Assembly (NCBI GenBank): GCA_963842065.1
Contig: CAWJEW010000006.1
Location: 124,001-188,000 of the forward strand
Reading direction: 5' to 3'
DNA: 64,000 nt
From: CAITWD01 sp963842065
Lineage (GTDB): Bacteria; Actinomycetota; Thermoleophilia; Miltoncostaeales; Miltoncostaeaceae
Below the pieces are notes generated by a model, which saw only the letters and a program-made list of their open reading frames with translations, was not told the DNA's origin and ran no database searches. The translations under genes and the position numbers were made by a program. Numbering within the stretch: the first letter of the stretch is position 1; each line of letters starts with the position of its first letter. Below, in pieces: positions 16,545 to 23,288 of this stretch.

Positions 16545-17483
16545 TCACTCGCTCGGCAGCGCCGATTGACGCCACGCCCCCAGCAGCTCGGGCAGGGCGT
16601 CGGCGGCCGGCCGCTCCCCGACGTCGAGGACGTAGCCGTGCGGCCAGCGCCGGACCCATGCCAGCTGGCGCCGGGCGAGCCGGCGCGTGCGCGCCGACAG
16701 CAGCTCGGGCAGCTGATCCGCGGCAACCGTCCCGGCGCGGACGCCTGCGACCTCCCGTGCACCGATGATCTGGAGGGCTTCGCGGCTGACTCCGGGGGTG
16801 TCGAGGGCGCGCTCCAGCTCGGCCACGAGGCCGTCGTCGAGTTCCCGCCGGACGCGCACCGCGATGACGCGGTCGAGCACCTCCCGCGGGCGCATCACCA
16901 CCGCGAGCCACGTCGGCACCCGCATGGATTCATCCCAGAGCCGGCCGGAGGGGTGCCCGTCGGTGGCGGGAGTCGCGGCGATCTCGAGGGCTCGAACCAG
17001 GCGTCGCGGGTTGGCCAGATCGACGCGGGCGGCGGCCGCGGGGTCGCGGCGGACCAGTTCGGCAATCGCCTCGGCCGGATCCGCATCGACGAGGGCCTCG
17101 GCCCACGCGCGCGTCTCTGGCCCCACGCTGGGTGGGAAGCCGAGCTCGGTCAGCGCGGCGCGCAGATACAGCGCGGTGCCGCCGGTCACGACCGCGACGC
17201 GTCCGCGCGCGCGGATCTCGTCGATCATTGGGTGGGCGGCGGCCGCGAAAGCGCCGGCCGTCGAGGACTCGGTCAGCGCGAGGTCGCCGACGAAGTGGTA
17301 CGGCACCTCGGCGCGCTCGCGGCGTGATGGGGCGTCCGCGGCGATCTCGAGGCCGCGGTACCGCTGAAACGGGTCGGCGACCACGATTTCGGCGTCGAGC
17401 GCGCGCGCAGCGGCATGCGCCAGCGCACTCTTACCGGCTGCCGTGGGCCCGAACAGTGCGAGTACAGGGGTGGAAATGGGCAC
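16545..17483 (-). CDS. miaA: tRNA dimethylallyltransferase, 5' end supplied by an integrated element
   Basis: MiaA adds dimethylallyl to A37 of tRNAs reading UNN codons, the step before MiaB. The 312-residue product has a P-loop GPTAAGKS (about 12-19), the ADPFQRYRGLEIA segment (family: DSxQVYRGLDIG), TGGTALYLRA (about 101-110), and a C-terminal RTRRLARRQLAWVRRW. Its GTG start overlaps the integrase stop (TAGTG), and the first six codons lie outside the 19-bp repeat shared with the displaced original start after miaB. It therefore remains full length but with a replaced N-terminus and upstream region. Confidence 0.93.
   Translation of the reverse strand: MPISTPVLALFGPTAAGKSALAHAAARALDAEIVVADPFQRYRGLEIAADAPSRRERAEVPYHFVGDLALTESSTAGAFAAAAHPMIDEIRARGRVAVVTGGTALYLRAALTELGFPPSVGPETRAWAEALVDADPAEAIAELVRRDPAAAARVDLANPRRLVRALEIAATPATDGHPSGRLWDESMRVPTWLAVVMRPREVLDRVIAVRVRRELDDGLVAELERALDTPGVSREALQIIGAREVAGVRAGTVAADQLPELLSARTRRLARRQLAWVRRWPHGYVLDVGERPAADALPELLGAWRQSALPSE
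17447..17465 (-). repeat. Left attachment-site repeat (inside miaA)
   Basis: GCCCGAACAGTGCGAGTAC is repeated at 20142-20160 with one mismatch (T to G). It encodes VLALFG of MiaA just before the P-loop. This is the expected attL core of the integrative element. Confidence 0.8.
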
Positions 17484-18577
17484 TATTTCATCCCTGAGGT
17501 ATGCACCGAGGTACGCTCCGCGCGGGCACGCCCGGGCAATTCTGCGCGATCCACCTCGCGCTCGCTGCCCATCAGGGTGTGGCTGTAGCTGTCAGCGGTG
17601 ACGAGCTTGGAACGCTGGCCCACGCTCTCCCGGATCTCTGCCCAGCTGATGCCCTGACGGTGCCAAAGGCTGATGCGCCGGCGCCTCGGCGCGTGCGGGG
17701 CGAAGTGCGGCACGCCGGCATCCCGGCTGGCCCGGCCGAGGGCCAGGCCCAGGCGCGTCACGGTGACGCTGGCGAGCAGCTGGGCTGATGGATCCCGATC
17801 CTCGTGGGGCGGTAGCTGCGCCACCACGGCAGCGTACAAATCATCGCGCAGTCGCACCCACCGCGGTCGGCGCGTGTTCGCGACAGCAGCGGGCACCAGC
17901 CACGCTTTGCGCCCCTCGTCCAGGTCCTCCACCGTGGCGGCCTCGAGCGCGCCGACCCGCGCGCCGGTGGCGTCAAGTACCAGGAGCGCGACCATGTAGC
18001 GCGCTGGCAGCACCCACCCCACCGCCGCGACGTGTTCGGCCAGGGGCGGCTCAATCGCATCAGCTTCCTTGCGCGGCAGGCGCACCTGTACGCGGTCCCC
18101 TGCTGGGTCGTGCGTGATCCCGGCGAGGTCCAGCACCATGGCCGTGGCGGTGATGCTCTTGCGGATCGACTCCGGTGCGATGCCGTCGGCGGTCAGTTGG
18201 GCCACCAACCGCGCCACGTCGGCGGTGGTGATCTCCCCTACCGGCTGGGCGCCGAGCAGGGGCAGCACGCGACCGAGTGACGTGCGGTGCTCGATCGCGG
18301 TGCGCTCGCGCACGTCGACCCGGCTGGCCTGCCAGCGCGCCGCGAACTCGGCGAACGTCGGGGACGTCGGCTGCACGTCCTCGGGCATGGATACGTCCGG
18401 CGCGCGCAGAGCGGCCAACTGTCCGCAGACCCACGGCCGCCGCGTGTCGGCTTCGCGCTTGGTCTTGAACGTGCCGGCGTCGCGCGGCGTCGATTCACGA
18501 CCGCCGACGCGGTCCATGAGGCGGTAGCGCGTCGCGCCGGCGCTCGTCGGGCGCTTGCTGATCCACACGCTGGCCAT
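17483..18577 (-). CDS. Tyrosine recombinase (integrase) of the miaA-targeting element
   Basis: The 364-residue product has an N-terminal arm-binding-like segment (about 1-60), a core-binding domain (about 75-170, FAEFAARWQASRV) and a catalytic domain. Visible catalytic positions are Arg near 206 in GARVGAL, HAPRRRR (H-x-x-R box, near 300), and the nucleophile Tyr in DSYSH near 330. The His usually found in LGH before the Tyr reads Gln (VGQRSK). The ATG at 18577 overlaps the stop of an 86-residue ORF. Its TAG overlaps the GTG of miaA, so it cannot be removed without affecting miaA's upstream region. Confidence 0.88.
   Translation of the reverse strand: MASVWISKRPTSAGATRYRLMDRVGGRESTPRDAGTFKTKREADTRRPWVCGQLAALRAPDVSMPEDVQPTSPTFAEFAARWQASRVDVRERTAIEHRTSLGRVLPLLGAQPVGEITTADVARLVAQLTADGIAPESIRKSITATAMVLDLAGITHDPAGDRVQVRLPRKEADAIEPPLAEHVAAVGWVLPARYMVALLVLDATGARVGALEAATVEDLDEGRKAWLVPAAVANTRRPRWVRLRDDLYAAVVAQLPPHEDRDPSAQLLASVTVTRLGLALGRASRDAGVPHFAPHAPRRRRISLWHRQGISWAEIRESVGQRSKLVTADSYSHTLMGSEREVDRAELPGRARAERTSVHTSGMK
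17499..17514 (+). repeat. Internal direct repeat, possible integrase arm site (copy 1)
   Basis: GGTATGCACCGAGGTA recurs at 20041-20056 with one mismatch, both copies just inside the element ends and in the same orientation. Each is itself a pair of GRGGTAY heptamers separated by GCACC. This fits integrase-binding sites. Confidence 0.55.
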
Positions 18578-18837
18578 CAGGAACCGCCCTCGTCGACCGC
18601 CTTCAGATAATTGCGCGTCTCGTCCACGATCCCGCTGCCGATCGCGGTAATACCGGCCTTGTCGCCGGGCCGAGCGGCATCGGTGAGTGCCACGGCGAGC
18701 GTCGATAGGACGTTGTCGAACGACCTCGCCGAGGCATCCCGGTGAGCTTCGGAAGCACGGCCGCGGAGCGACGAGCAGTTTGGATCGAGAACGGGCTCCG
18801 CGTCCGGGTTCGATAAGGGTGAGAGCTTGATGTTCAC
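18577..18837 (-). CDS. Small unknown protein upstream of the integrase
   Basis: The 86-residue frame starts with GTG at 18837 and its stop overlaps the integrase ATG (TGATG), which suggests translational coupling. The product is soluble and helical in its C-terminal half, with a segment FDNVLSTLAVALTDAARPGD. It does not show a helix-turn-helix clear enough to call an excisionase. No family is recognised; the coupling is the main support. Confidence 0.5.
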   Translation of the reverse strand: MNIKLSPLSNPDAEPVLDPNCSSLRGRASEAHRDASARSFDNVLSTLAVALTDAARPGDKAGITAIGSGIVDETRNYLKAVDEGGS

Positions 18838-18840
18838 GGA

Positions 18841-19059
18841 TCACGCCGGTCCGTGACGGCCCGGATGGCCCTCGGCGAGTGCGGGGGCCCCGTTCGTGCA
18901 ATGGACACCCCGGCGCTGCCATCTCTTCGGACACGGAAATCCCGGGGCCCGGTCACGAACCTTGATCGCGCAACGGATCAACTCAGTCTGTTCGGCCTGC
19001 GTCAGCGCGGACAAGCCTTTCGACAATCGGCTAATTCCCGCTCTGGCGACTTCCACCAC
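18841..19059 (-). CDS. Possible small protein in the element
   Basis: A 72-residue frame with GTG start and a plausible helical N-terminus (LSKGLSALTQAEQTELIRC). It overlaps the 3' end of the methyltransferase gene by 29 bases and ends four bases before the next small gene. The C-terminal third is low-complexity Gly/His/Pro. It may be a remnant of a larger gene or not coding at all; no family is recognised. Confidence 0.3.
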   Translation of the reverse strand: MVEVARAGISRLSKGLSALTQAEQTELIRCAIKVRDRAPGFPCPKRWQRRGVHCTNGAPALAEGHPGRHGPA

Positions 19060-19780
19060 TCACAGTTGCGACACCCTTGACGATGAACGCAATGCCTGGG
19101 TATACGTGAACATTCGCGACGTCAGGGTACGCTGGAAGCGCAGGCGCGGGACCATAATCGGGATGTATGAGAAACGTCGTGTCCTGCGACTGCGTGGAGT
19201 CCACGAGTGTCTGCAGCAACCCCACAGCGGTCGCGGCTGGCGGCGGATCTCCGCCGCCGTGGCTGGGGTCGTAGCTCGTCGACAAGTCTTCGATCACGTA
19301 GATCCCTCCCGGCGACAGTCGATCGAACAGGAACCTGAACGAAGCGAGCACGTGCCCACCGATATGGGACCCATCGTCGATGACGATATCTGGGTTTCCG
19401 TAGCGGTCGCAGACCTGGCCTAAATCTGCATCATTGCTCTGGTCACCCTGGCAGAAGGCAACGCGACGACCGAGTCGGACGTGCTTCGGGTAGAGGTCGA
19501 TCCCGATGACTTGGGACCGCAGAAAGTAGTCCCTCCAGATCGCGAGCGATCCTCCGGGTGAGGACGACTCGTAACCGCCAACGCCTATTTCGTAGACGAC
19601 ATTGCGCCGGAACCGATACGGGCGAAGGTGCTCGGCATAGAAGGGCATGTAGCCATGCTCGACCTTGTCCGAGTCGCCGTACAACCTCCCGAGCGCTGTG
19701 GGCATGTTCAATGCGCCTAGAAGGACGCCGGCTCGACAACGCTTGGCGGCATCACGTATTGCTCGTCGACCGGGAGACAC
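19031..19780 (-). CDS. MycE/TylE-like SAM-dependent O-methyltransferase
   Basis: The 249-residue product resembles macrolide/rhamnosyl sugar O-methyltransferases. It has a KVEHGYMPFY segment (about 39-48), the SAM loop YEIGVGGYESSSPGGSL (about 63-79), VIGIDLYPKH, and the metal/catalytic VIDDGSHIGGH (about 132-142) followed by PGGIYVIEDL. This family is Mg-dependent and methylates sugar hydroxyls of natural products or polysaccharides; the substrate here is unknown. Its codons are less GC-rich than the flanking core genes, fitting transferred cargo. TAGTTT six bases before the GTG suggests a leaderless transcript. Confidence 0.8.
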   Translation of the reverse strand: MSPGRRAIRDAAKRCRAGVLLGALNMPTALGRLYGDSDKVEHGYMPFYAEHLRPYRFRRNVVYEIGVGGYESSSPGGSLAIWRDYFLRSQVIGIDLYPKHVRLGRRVAFCQGDQSNDADLGQVCDRYGNPDIVIDDGSHIGGHVLASFRFLFDRLSPGGIYVIEDLSTSYDPSHGGGDPPPAATAVGLLQTLVDSTQSQDTTFLIHPDYGPAPALPAYPDVANVHVYPGIAFIVKGVATVSGGSRQSGN

Positions 19781-20136
19781 GATGCCAAACTAGTCCATCT
19801 TGGGTTTGTGGACGGAGAACTGTCCGCTACGTGCTGGGAGGAGAGCTACAGCGAAGTGCTGGCACCCCCCTTGCCGAGCCGGTCGCCGTCATCAACAACG
19901 TCGAGGACTCGGGGGCAGCAACCCGACGCTGACGGCCCAGTCGTCCGTGGATCTATGCGCTAGGCCCCGACCTGATCCTCCCGCATGGCCTCCCGCATGG
20001 TCCCAGACCACCCTGCACGGTGCTTGAGTGGCTGAGCCGGGGTATGCACCGGGGTATCCACGCGACGTACACGCGTGATGCCCGGTGGTCCATATGACGG
20101 ACGCTTCCGGCCGGAAACCGCTTGTTTACGGCGCTT
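19781..20136. other. Right arm of the integrative element, no gene seen
   Basis: About 355 bases hold the methyltransferase promoter (TAGTTT, as AAACTA at 19787-19792) and one copy of the GGTATGCACC repeat at 20041. No convincing coding frame or RNA gene was found. Confidence 0.5.
20041..20056 (+). repeat. Internal direct repeat, possible integrase arm site (copy 2)
   Basis: GGTATGCACCGGGGTA matches 17499-17514 at 15 of 16 positions; here the two inner heptamers are both GGGGTAT spaced by GCACC. Confidence 0.55.
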
Positions 20137-20178
20137 TCACAGCCCGAACAGGGCGAGTACGTCCGTGGGTGCGTGCAC
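20137..20178 (-). pseudogene. Displaced original 5' end of miaA
   Basis: GTG at 20178, 22 bases after the miaB stop, opens a 13-codon frame M-H-A-P-T-D-V-L-A-L-F-G-L followed by TGA. VLALFG and its DNA match present-day MiaA just before its P-loop (GPTAAGKS), with one mismatch in 19 bases. After FGL the sequence diverges into the element. This is what is left of the ancestral miaA start after integration, and it shows that miaA once followed miaB directly. Confidence 0.8.
20142..20160 (-). repeat. Right attachment-site repeat
   Basis: GCCCGAACAGGGCGAGTAC is the second copy of the 19-bp sequence at 17447-17465 and is the expected attR core. Confidence 0.8.
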
Positions 20179-20200
20179 CGGCCCGGGGCACGTCCGCCGA

Positions 20201-21523
20201 TTAGGCGGTGGCGTGGACCTCGATCTGCTCACCCGCGAGCGTCGTCGAGCTGGCCGCGGTGATGCGGACCATCGCCAAACTGCCGGGTGCGGCATCGCCA
20301 TCGAAGTTCGCCGTGATGTTCTGGCGCAGGCGACCGCGCAACCGGTCGGGATCGTTGCGCGACGGCCCCTCGACCAGCACCTCGTGCGCGTCGCCGATAA
20401 AGCGCTGCGCCCGCGCCCTGGCGGTCTGGTGCACCGTGTCCACCAGTGCCTGGATCCGCTCGCTTTTGAGGGCCGCCGGGATGTCGTCGGGCATGTCGGC
20501 GGCGGCTTCGGTGCCCGGACGCTCCGAGTACACGAACGTGAACGCACCGTCGTACTGGACCTCTCGCACCAGGCTCAGCGTCTCCGCGAAGTCCTCGTCG
20601 GTCTCGCCCGGAAACCCGACGATGAGATCCGTCGTCAGCGACACGTTCGGGATGCCTTCCCGGATGCGTCGAACCAGGTCGAGATAGCGCTCGCGCGAGT
20701 AGGTGCGGCGCATCCGCTTGAGCACCCGCGTCGAGCCGCTCTGGGCGGGCAGGTGCACGTGCTCGCACAGCGCCGGGGTCTCGGCCATGGCGGCGATGAC
20801 GTCGTCGCGCATGTCCTTGGGATGCGGGCTGGTGTAGCGCACGCGCCAGATCCCGGGAATGCGTCCGACCTCGCGCAGCAGCTCGGCGAAGCTCGAGCGC
20901 GCGTCCTTGGGCAGGTCCCGTCCGTAGGAGTTGACGTTCTGGCCGAGCAGCGTTACCTCCCGGACGCCGTCGGCGGCGAGCCGCTCGACCTCGGCCACGA
21001 CGTCGGCGGCGGCGCGGGAGCGCTCCCGGCCCCGTACCGACGGGACGATGCAGTACGAGCACACGCAGTTGCACCCGACCGAAATCTGCACCCAGGCGTG
21101 GTGCGGTCGGTCGCGCTTGGCGGGCAGCGTCCCCGAGAACGCGCCGTCGAAGCTAAACGCACCGACTGCCTCGATGCGCTCGCGGGCGATCAGTTCCCCC
21201 AAGCGTGTGACCTCTCCGGGACCGAATGCGATGTCGACGAAGGGGAACTGGGTAAACACCTGCTCCTTTTGCGATTGCGCCCAGCAGCCGCCGACCGCGA
21301 CGACGACGTCCGGGTTCTCGCGCTTGATCCGGCGCGCCTCCCCCAGGTTGCCCAGGAAGCGCTCGTCGGCGCTGCCGCGGATCGTGCAGGTGTTGAACAG
21401 GATGAGGTCGGCGTCGTCGCGGACGGCGGCCTCGCGATAGCCGAGCGATTCGAGCAGCCCGCGCATGCGTTCGGCGTCGTGGTCGTTCATCTGACAGCCG
21501 AACGAGGTCAGGTGGTAGTTCAC
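20201..21523 (-). CDS. miaB: tRNA-2-methylthio-N6-dimethylallyladenosine synthase
   Basis: MiaB is a radical-SAM methylthiotransferase that converts i6A37 (made by MiaA) to ms2i6A37. The 440-residue product has the three-Cys UPF0004 domain (SFGCQMN, NTCTIR, GGCWAQ), the radical-SAM CNCVCSYC cluster (about 151-158), SYGRDL and the QSGS/GFPGET segments, and a C-terminal TRAM domain. TATCAT seven bases before the GTG suggests a leaderless start downstream of the recA terminator. The genuine next gene in the operon, miaA, is now 2.7 kb away. Confidence 0.95.
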   Translation of the reverse strand: MNYHLTSFGCQMNDHDAERMRGLLESLGYREAAVRDDADLILFNTCTIRGSADERFLGNLGEARRIKRENPDVVVAVGGCWAQSQKEQVFTQFPFVDIAFGPGEVTRLGELIARERIEAVGAFSFDGAFSGTLPAKRDRPHHAWVQISVGCNCVCSYCIVPSVRGRERSRAAADVVAEVERLAADGVREVTLLGQNVNSYGRDLPKDARSSFAELLREVGRIPGIWRVRYTSPHPKDMRDDVIAAMAETPALCEHVHLPAQSGSTRVLKRMRRTYSRERYLDLVRRIREGIPNVSLTTDLIVGFPGETDEDFAETLSLVREVQYDGAFTFVYSERPGTEAAADMPDDIPAALKSERIQALVDTVHQTARARAQRFIGDAHEVLVEGPSRNDPDRLRGRLRQNITANFDGDAAPGSLAMVRITAASSTTLAGEQIEVHATA

Positions 21524-21530
21524 GGCTCGG

Positions 21531-21536
21531 ATGATA
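21531..21536 (-). promoter_or_regulatory. -10 box of leaderless miaB transcript
   Basis: On the minus strand TATCAT fits TAnnnT and lies seven bases before the miaB GTG; no ribosome-binding site is present. Confidence 0.45.
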
Positions 21537-21569
21537 GCCGCGTAGCGGGGGGCGATGTGGTCGCGCGTC

Positions 21570-21604
21570 CTGCGGCGGACGCCCCGGGGGGGCGTCCGCC
21601 GCAG
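21570..21604 (-). terminator. recA terminator
   Basis: A perfect 16-bp inverted repeat (CTGCGGCGGACGCCCC and its complement) with a 3-base loop lies ten bases past the recA stop and ahead of miaB. Confidence 0.85.
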
Positions 21605-21613
21605 CCGGGGCGG

Positions 21614-22693
21614 CTACGAGCTGGCGGCGACCTCGACCGCGGCGGCGGTCGAGGAAATCTCGACGACCTCGCCGGTGACCGGATCGACGCGGGTGCCGAA
21701 CCGGCGCGATCAGGCCGGCATCCTCGCGGATGCGCAGCTCGATCGCCTCGGCGATGTCGGTGTGTTCGCGCAGGAAGGCTCGCGCGGCGTTCTTGCCCTG
21801 GCCGAGCCGCTCGTCACCGTAGGAGAGGTACGCCCCGCTCTTAGTGACGATGCCGCGGTCGACGCCCAGGTCAAGCAGGTTGCCCTCGTGCGAGATTCCC
21901 TCGCCGTACATGATGTCGAACTCGGCCTGCTGGAATGGCGGCGCGACCTTGTTCTTGACGACCTTGACGCGCGTGCGGTTGCCGACGCTCTCGGTGCCCT
22001 CCTTGAGCGTTTCGATGCGGCGGATGTCCATGCGCACCGATGCGTAGAACTTGAGCGCGCGGCCACCGGGAGTGGTCTCCGGGCGAGCCGAACATCACGC
22101 CGATCTTCTCGCGCAGCTGGTTGGTGAACACGCAGATCGTGCCGGCCCGGTTCAGGGTCCCGGCGAGCTTGCGCAGCGCCTGGGACATCAGCCGCGCCTG
22201 CAGGCCGACGTGAGAGTCGCCCATCTCCCCCTCGATCTCGGCCTTCGGCACGAGCGCCGCGACCGAGTCGATGGCGACCACGTCGAGTGCGCCGGAGCGC
22301 ACCAGCATGTCGGCGATCTCCAGCGCCTGCTCGCCATGGTCAGGCTGCGACGACCAGCAGTTCGTCGACGTTGACGCCGATCCGCTTGGCGTAGGTCGGG
22401 TCCATGGCGTGCTCGGCGTCGATGAACGCGGCTATCCCGCCCTGCTTCTGGGCTTCGGCGATGATGTGGTACAGCAGCGTGGTCTTCCCCGAGCTCTCCG
22501 GGCCGTAGATCTCCACGATGCGGCCGCGCGGAAGCCCACCGATGCCGAGGGCCAGATCCAGCGCCAGCGCGCCGGTGGGCACCACCGAGGTGTCGATCTG
22601 CATGGCGGGATCGCCCATTCTCATGACTGAGCCCTTGCCGAATTGGCGCTCGATCTGGGCGAGGGCGGCACCCAGGGCCTGGGCCTTCTCCAC
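21614..22693 (-). pseudogene. recA: Recombinase RecA, interrupted by three +1 frameshifts in this sequence
   Basis: RecA drives homologous recombination and LexA self-cleavage. Assembled across three frames, the protein is about 358 residues with Walker A GPESSGKTT, DSVAALVPKAEIEGEMGDSH, FTNQLREKIGVMFG and GKNAARAFLREH. The frame breaks near 22351, where LLV should read SQPDHGEQ; near 22080, where GSP should continue ETTPGGRALKFYAS; and near 21704, before FGTRVDPVTGEVVEI. Each is explained by one extra base and together they total three. GTG at 22693 follows GAGGAG. Error in the assembly is more likely than loss of recA, but the sequence as given cannot encode RecA. Confidence 0.85.
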
Positions 22694-22704
22694 GATGGAT
22701 CTCC

Positions 22705-23288
22705 TCAGTGTGGTCGGTCGTTCGCGGTCAGCGCGATGCGTGTCAGCGGGACGTAGCGTGCGGGCCCGCTCGGGGTACTTCGAGAAGCATAGAGCGTGGC
22801 TCGGTCGAAAGCGAACGTTTGTTCGCTCTGCGCGGAGATCGTCCCGACGTGTCCGGCGCTGGGCAGTCGCACGAGGGTCACATGGGGCCAAAACGGCAGC
22901 GCAACGGGTGTCATGGGCCAACGATGCGCCAGCGCGCCGGCGATCGTCGTGGCCGTTCGGGCGAATCTTTGCCCCTGGATCTTCGAACACCGCAGCCACG
23001 ATGCGCGACGCCGAACGGCCGGGGGTTCCGGACGTCTCCAGCTGCCGCGCGTGGATGGCCGGCAGCCGCCCGCAGGCGCGAGCCAGCGACGTCGTGGATG
23101 GCCGGAACGTCGGCGGCCGGCGTGGCCCCGAGGAACACGAGGGTCAGGTGCAGGTTCGCCGCAGGCACCGGGCGGCCGTCCAGTTCCCGTGCACGCGCGG
23201 CGGCCTGGGGAGCCAGATAGGCGCGTGCGGCATCAGAGAGCTCGCAGGCGACAAACAGTCGCTCGGTCGGCCCCGCCGCGTCTGTCAC
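22705..23288 (-). pseudogene. thpR: RNA 2',3'-cyclic phosphodiesterase ThpR, interrupted by two +1 frameshifts
   Basis: ThpR/LigT-type proteins carry two H-x-T motifs and hydrolyse 2',3'-cyclic phosphates. Here NLHLTLVFLG (frame 1) and FWPHVTLVRL (frame 3) are both present, joined by RIVAAVFEDPGAK in frame 2. One extra base near 23101 and one near 22966 explain the breaks; removing both gives about 193 residues, the family's usual length. The GTG start overlaps the cinA stop. The LexA-type box of recA lies within its 3' part. Confidence 0.7.
22812..22825 (-). promoter_or_regulatory. LexA (SOS) box upstream of recA
   Basis: CGAACGTTTGTTCG fits the Gram-positive/actinobacterial SOS box CGAAC-N4-GTTCG exactly. 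It lies 119-132 bases before the recA GTG, inside the thpR coding sequence. A TATGCT -10-like sequence follows about 20 bases downstream on the minus strand, so recA probably has its own SOS promoter. Confidence 0.75.

Larger units (their letters stand above)
17447..20160. mobile_element. 2.7 kb integrative element inserted at the 5' end of miaA
   Basis: The element carries a tyrosine recombinase next to one end, one or two small unknown genes and a sugar-type O-methyltransferase. It is bounded by a 19-bp direct repeat (one mismatch) derived from miaA codons. To the right, the first 13 codons of the original miaA still follow miaB by 22 bases; to the left, the body of miaA continues in frame with a new start. 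The element therefore split a miaB-miaA-dapF operon and regenerated the target gene. It looks small for autonomous transfer and may be a reduced or satellite element. Confidence 0.8.

Noticed and set aside
15721..16911. Extended DapF of 396 residues
   Set aside because: The extra N-terminus is antisense-like low-complexity sequence overlapping miaA; ATG at 16530 gives the normal DapF start.
21600..23110. Programmed frameshifting in recA and thpR
   Set aside because: The five sites share no slippery sequence or stimulatory structure, and neither family is known to use recoding; error or mutation is simpler.
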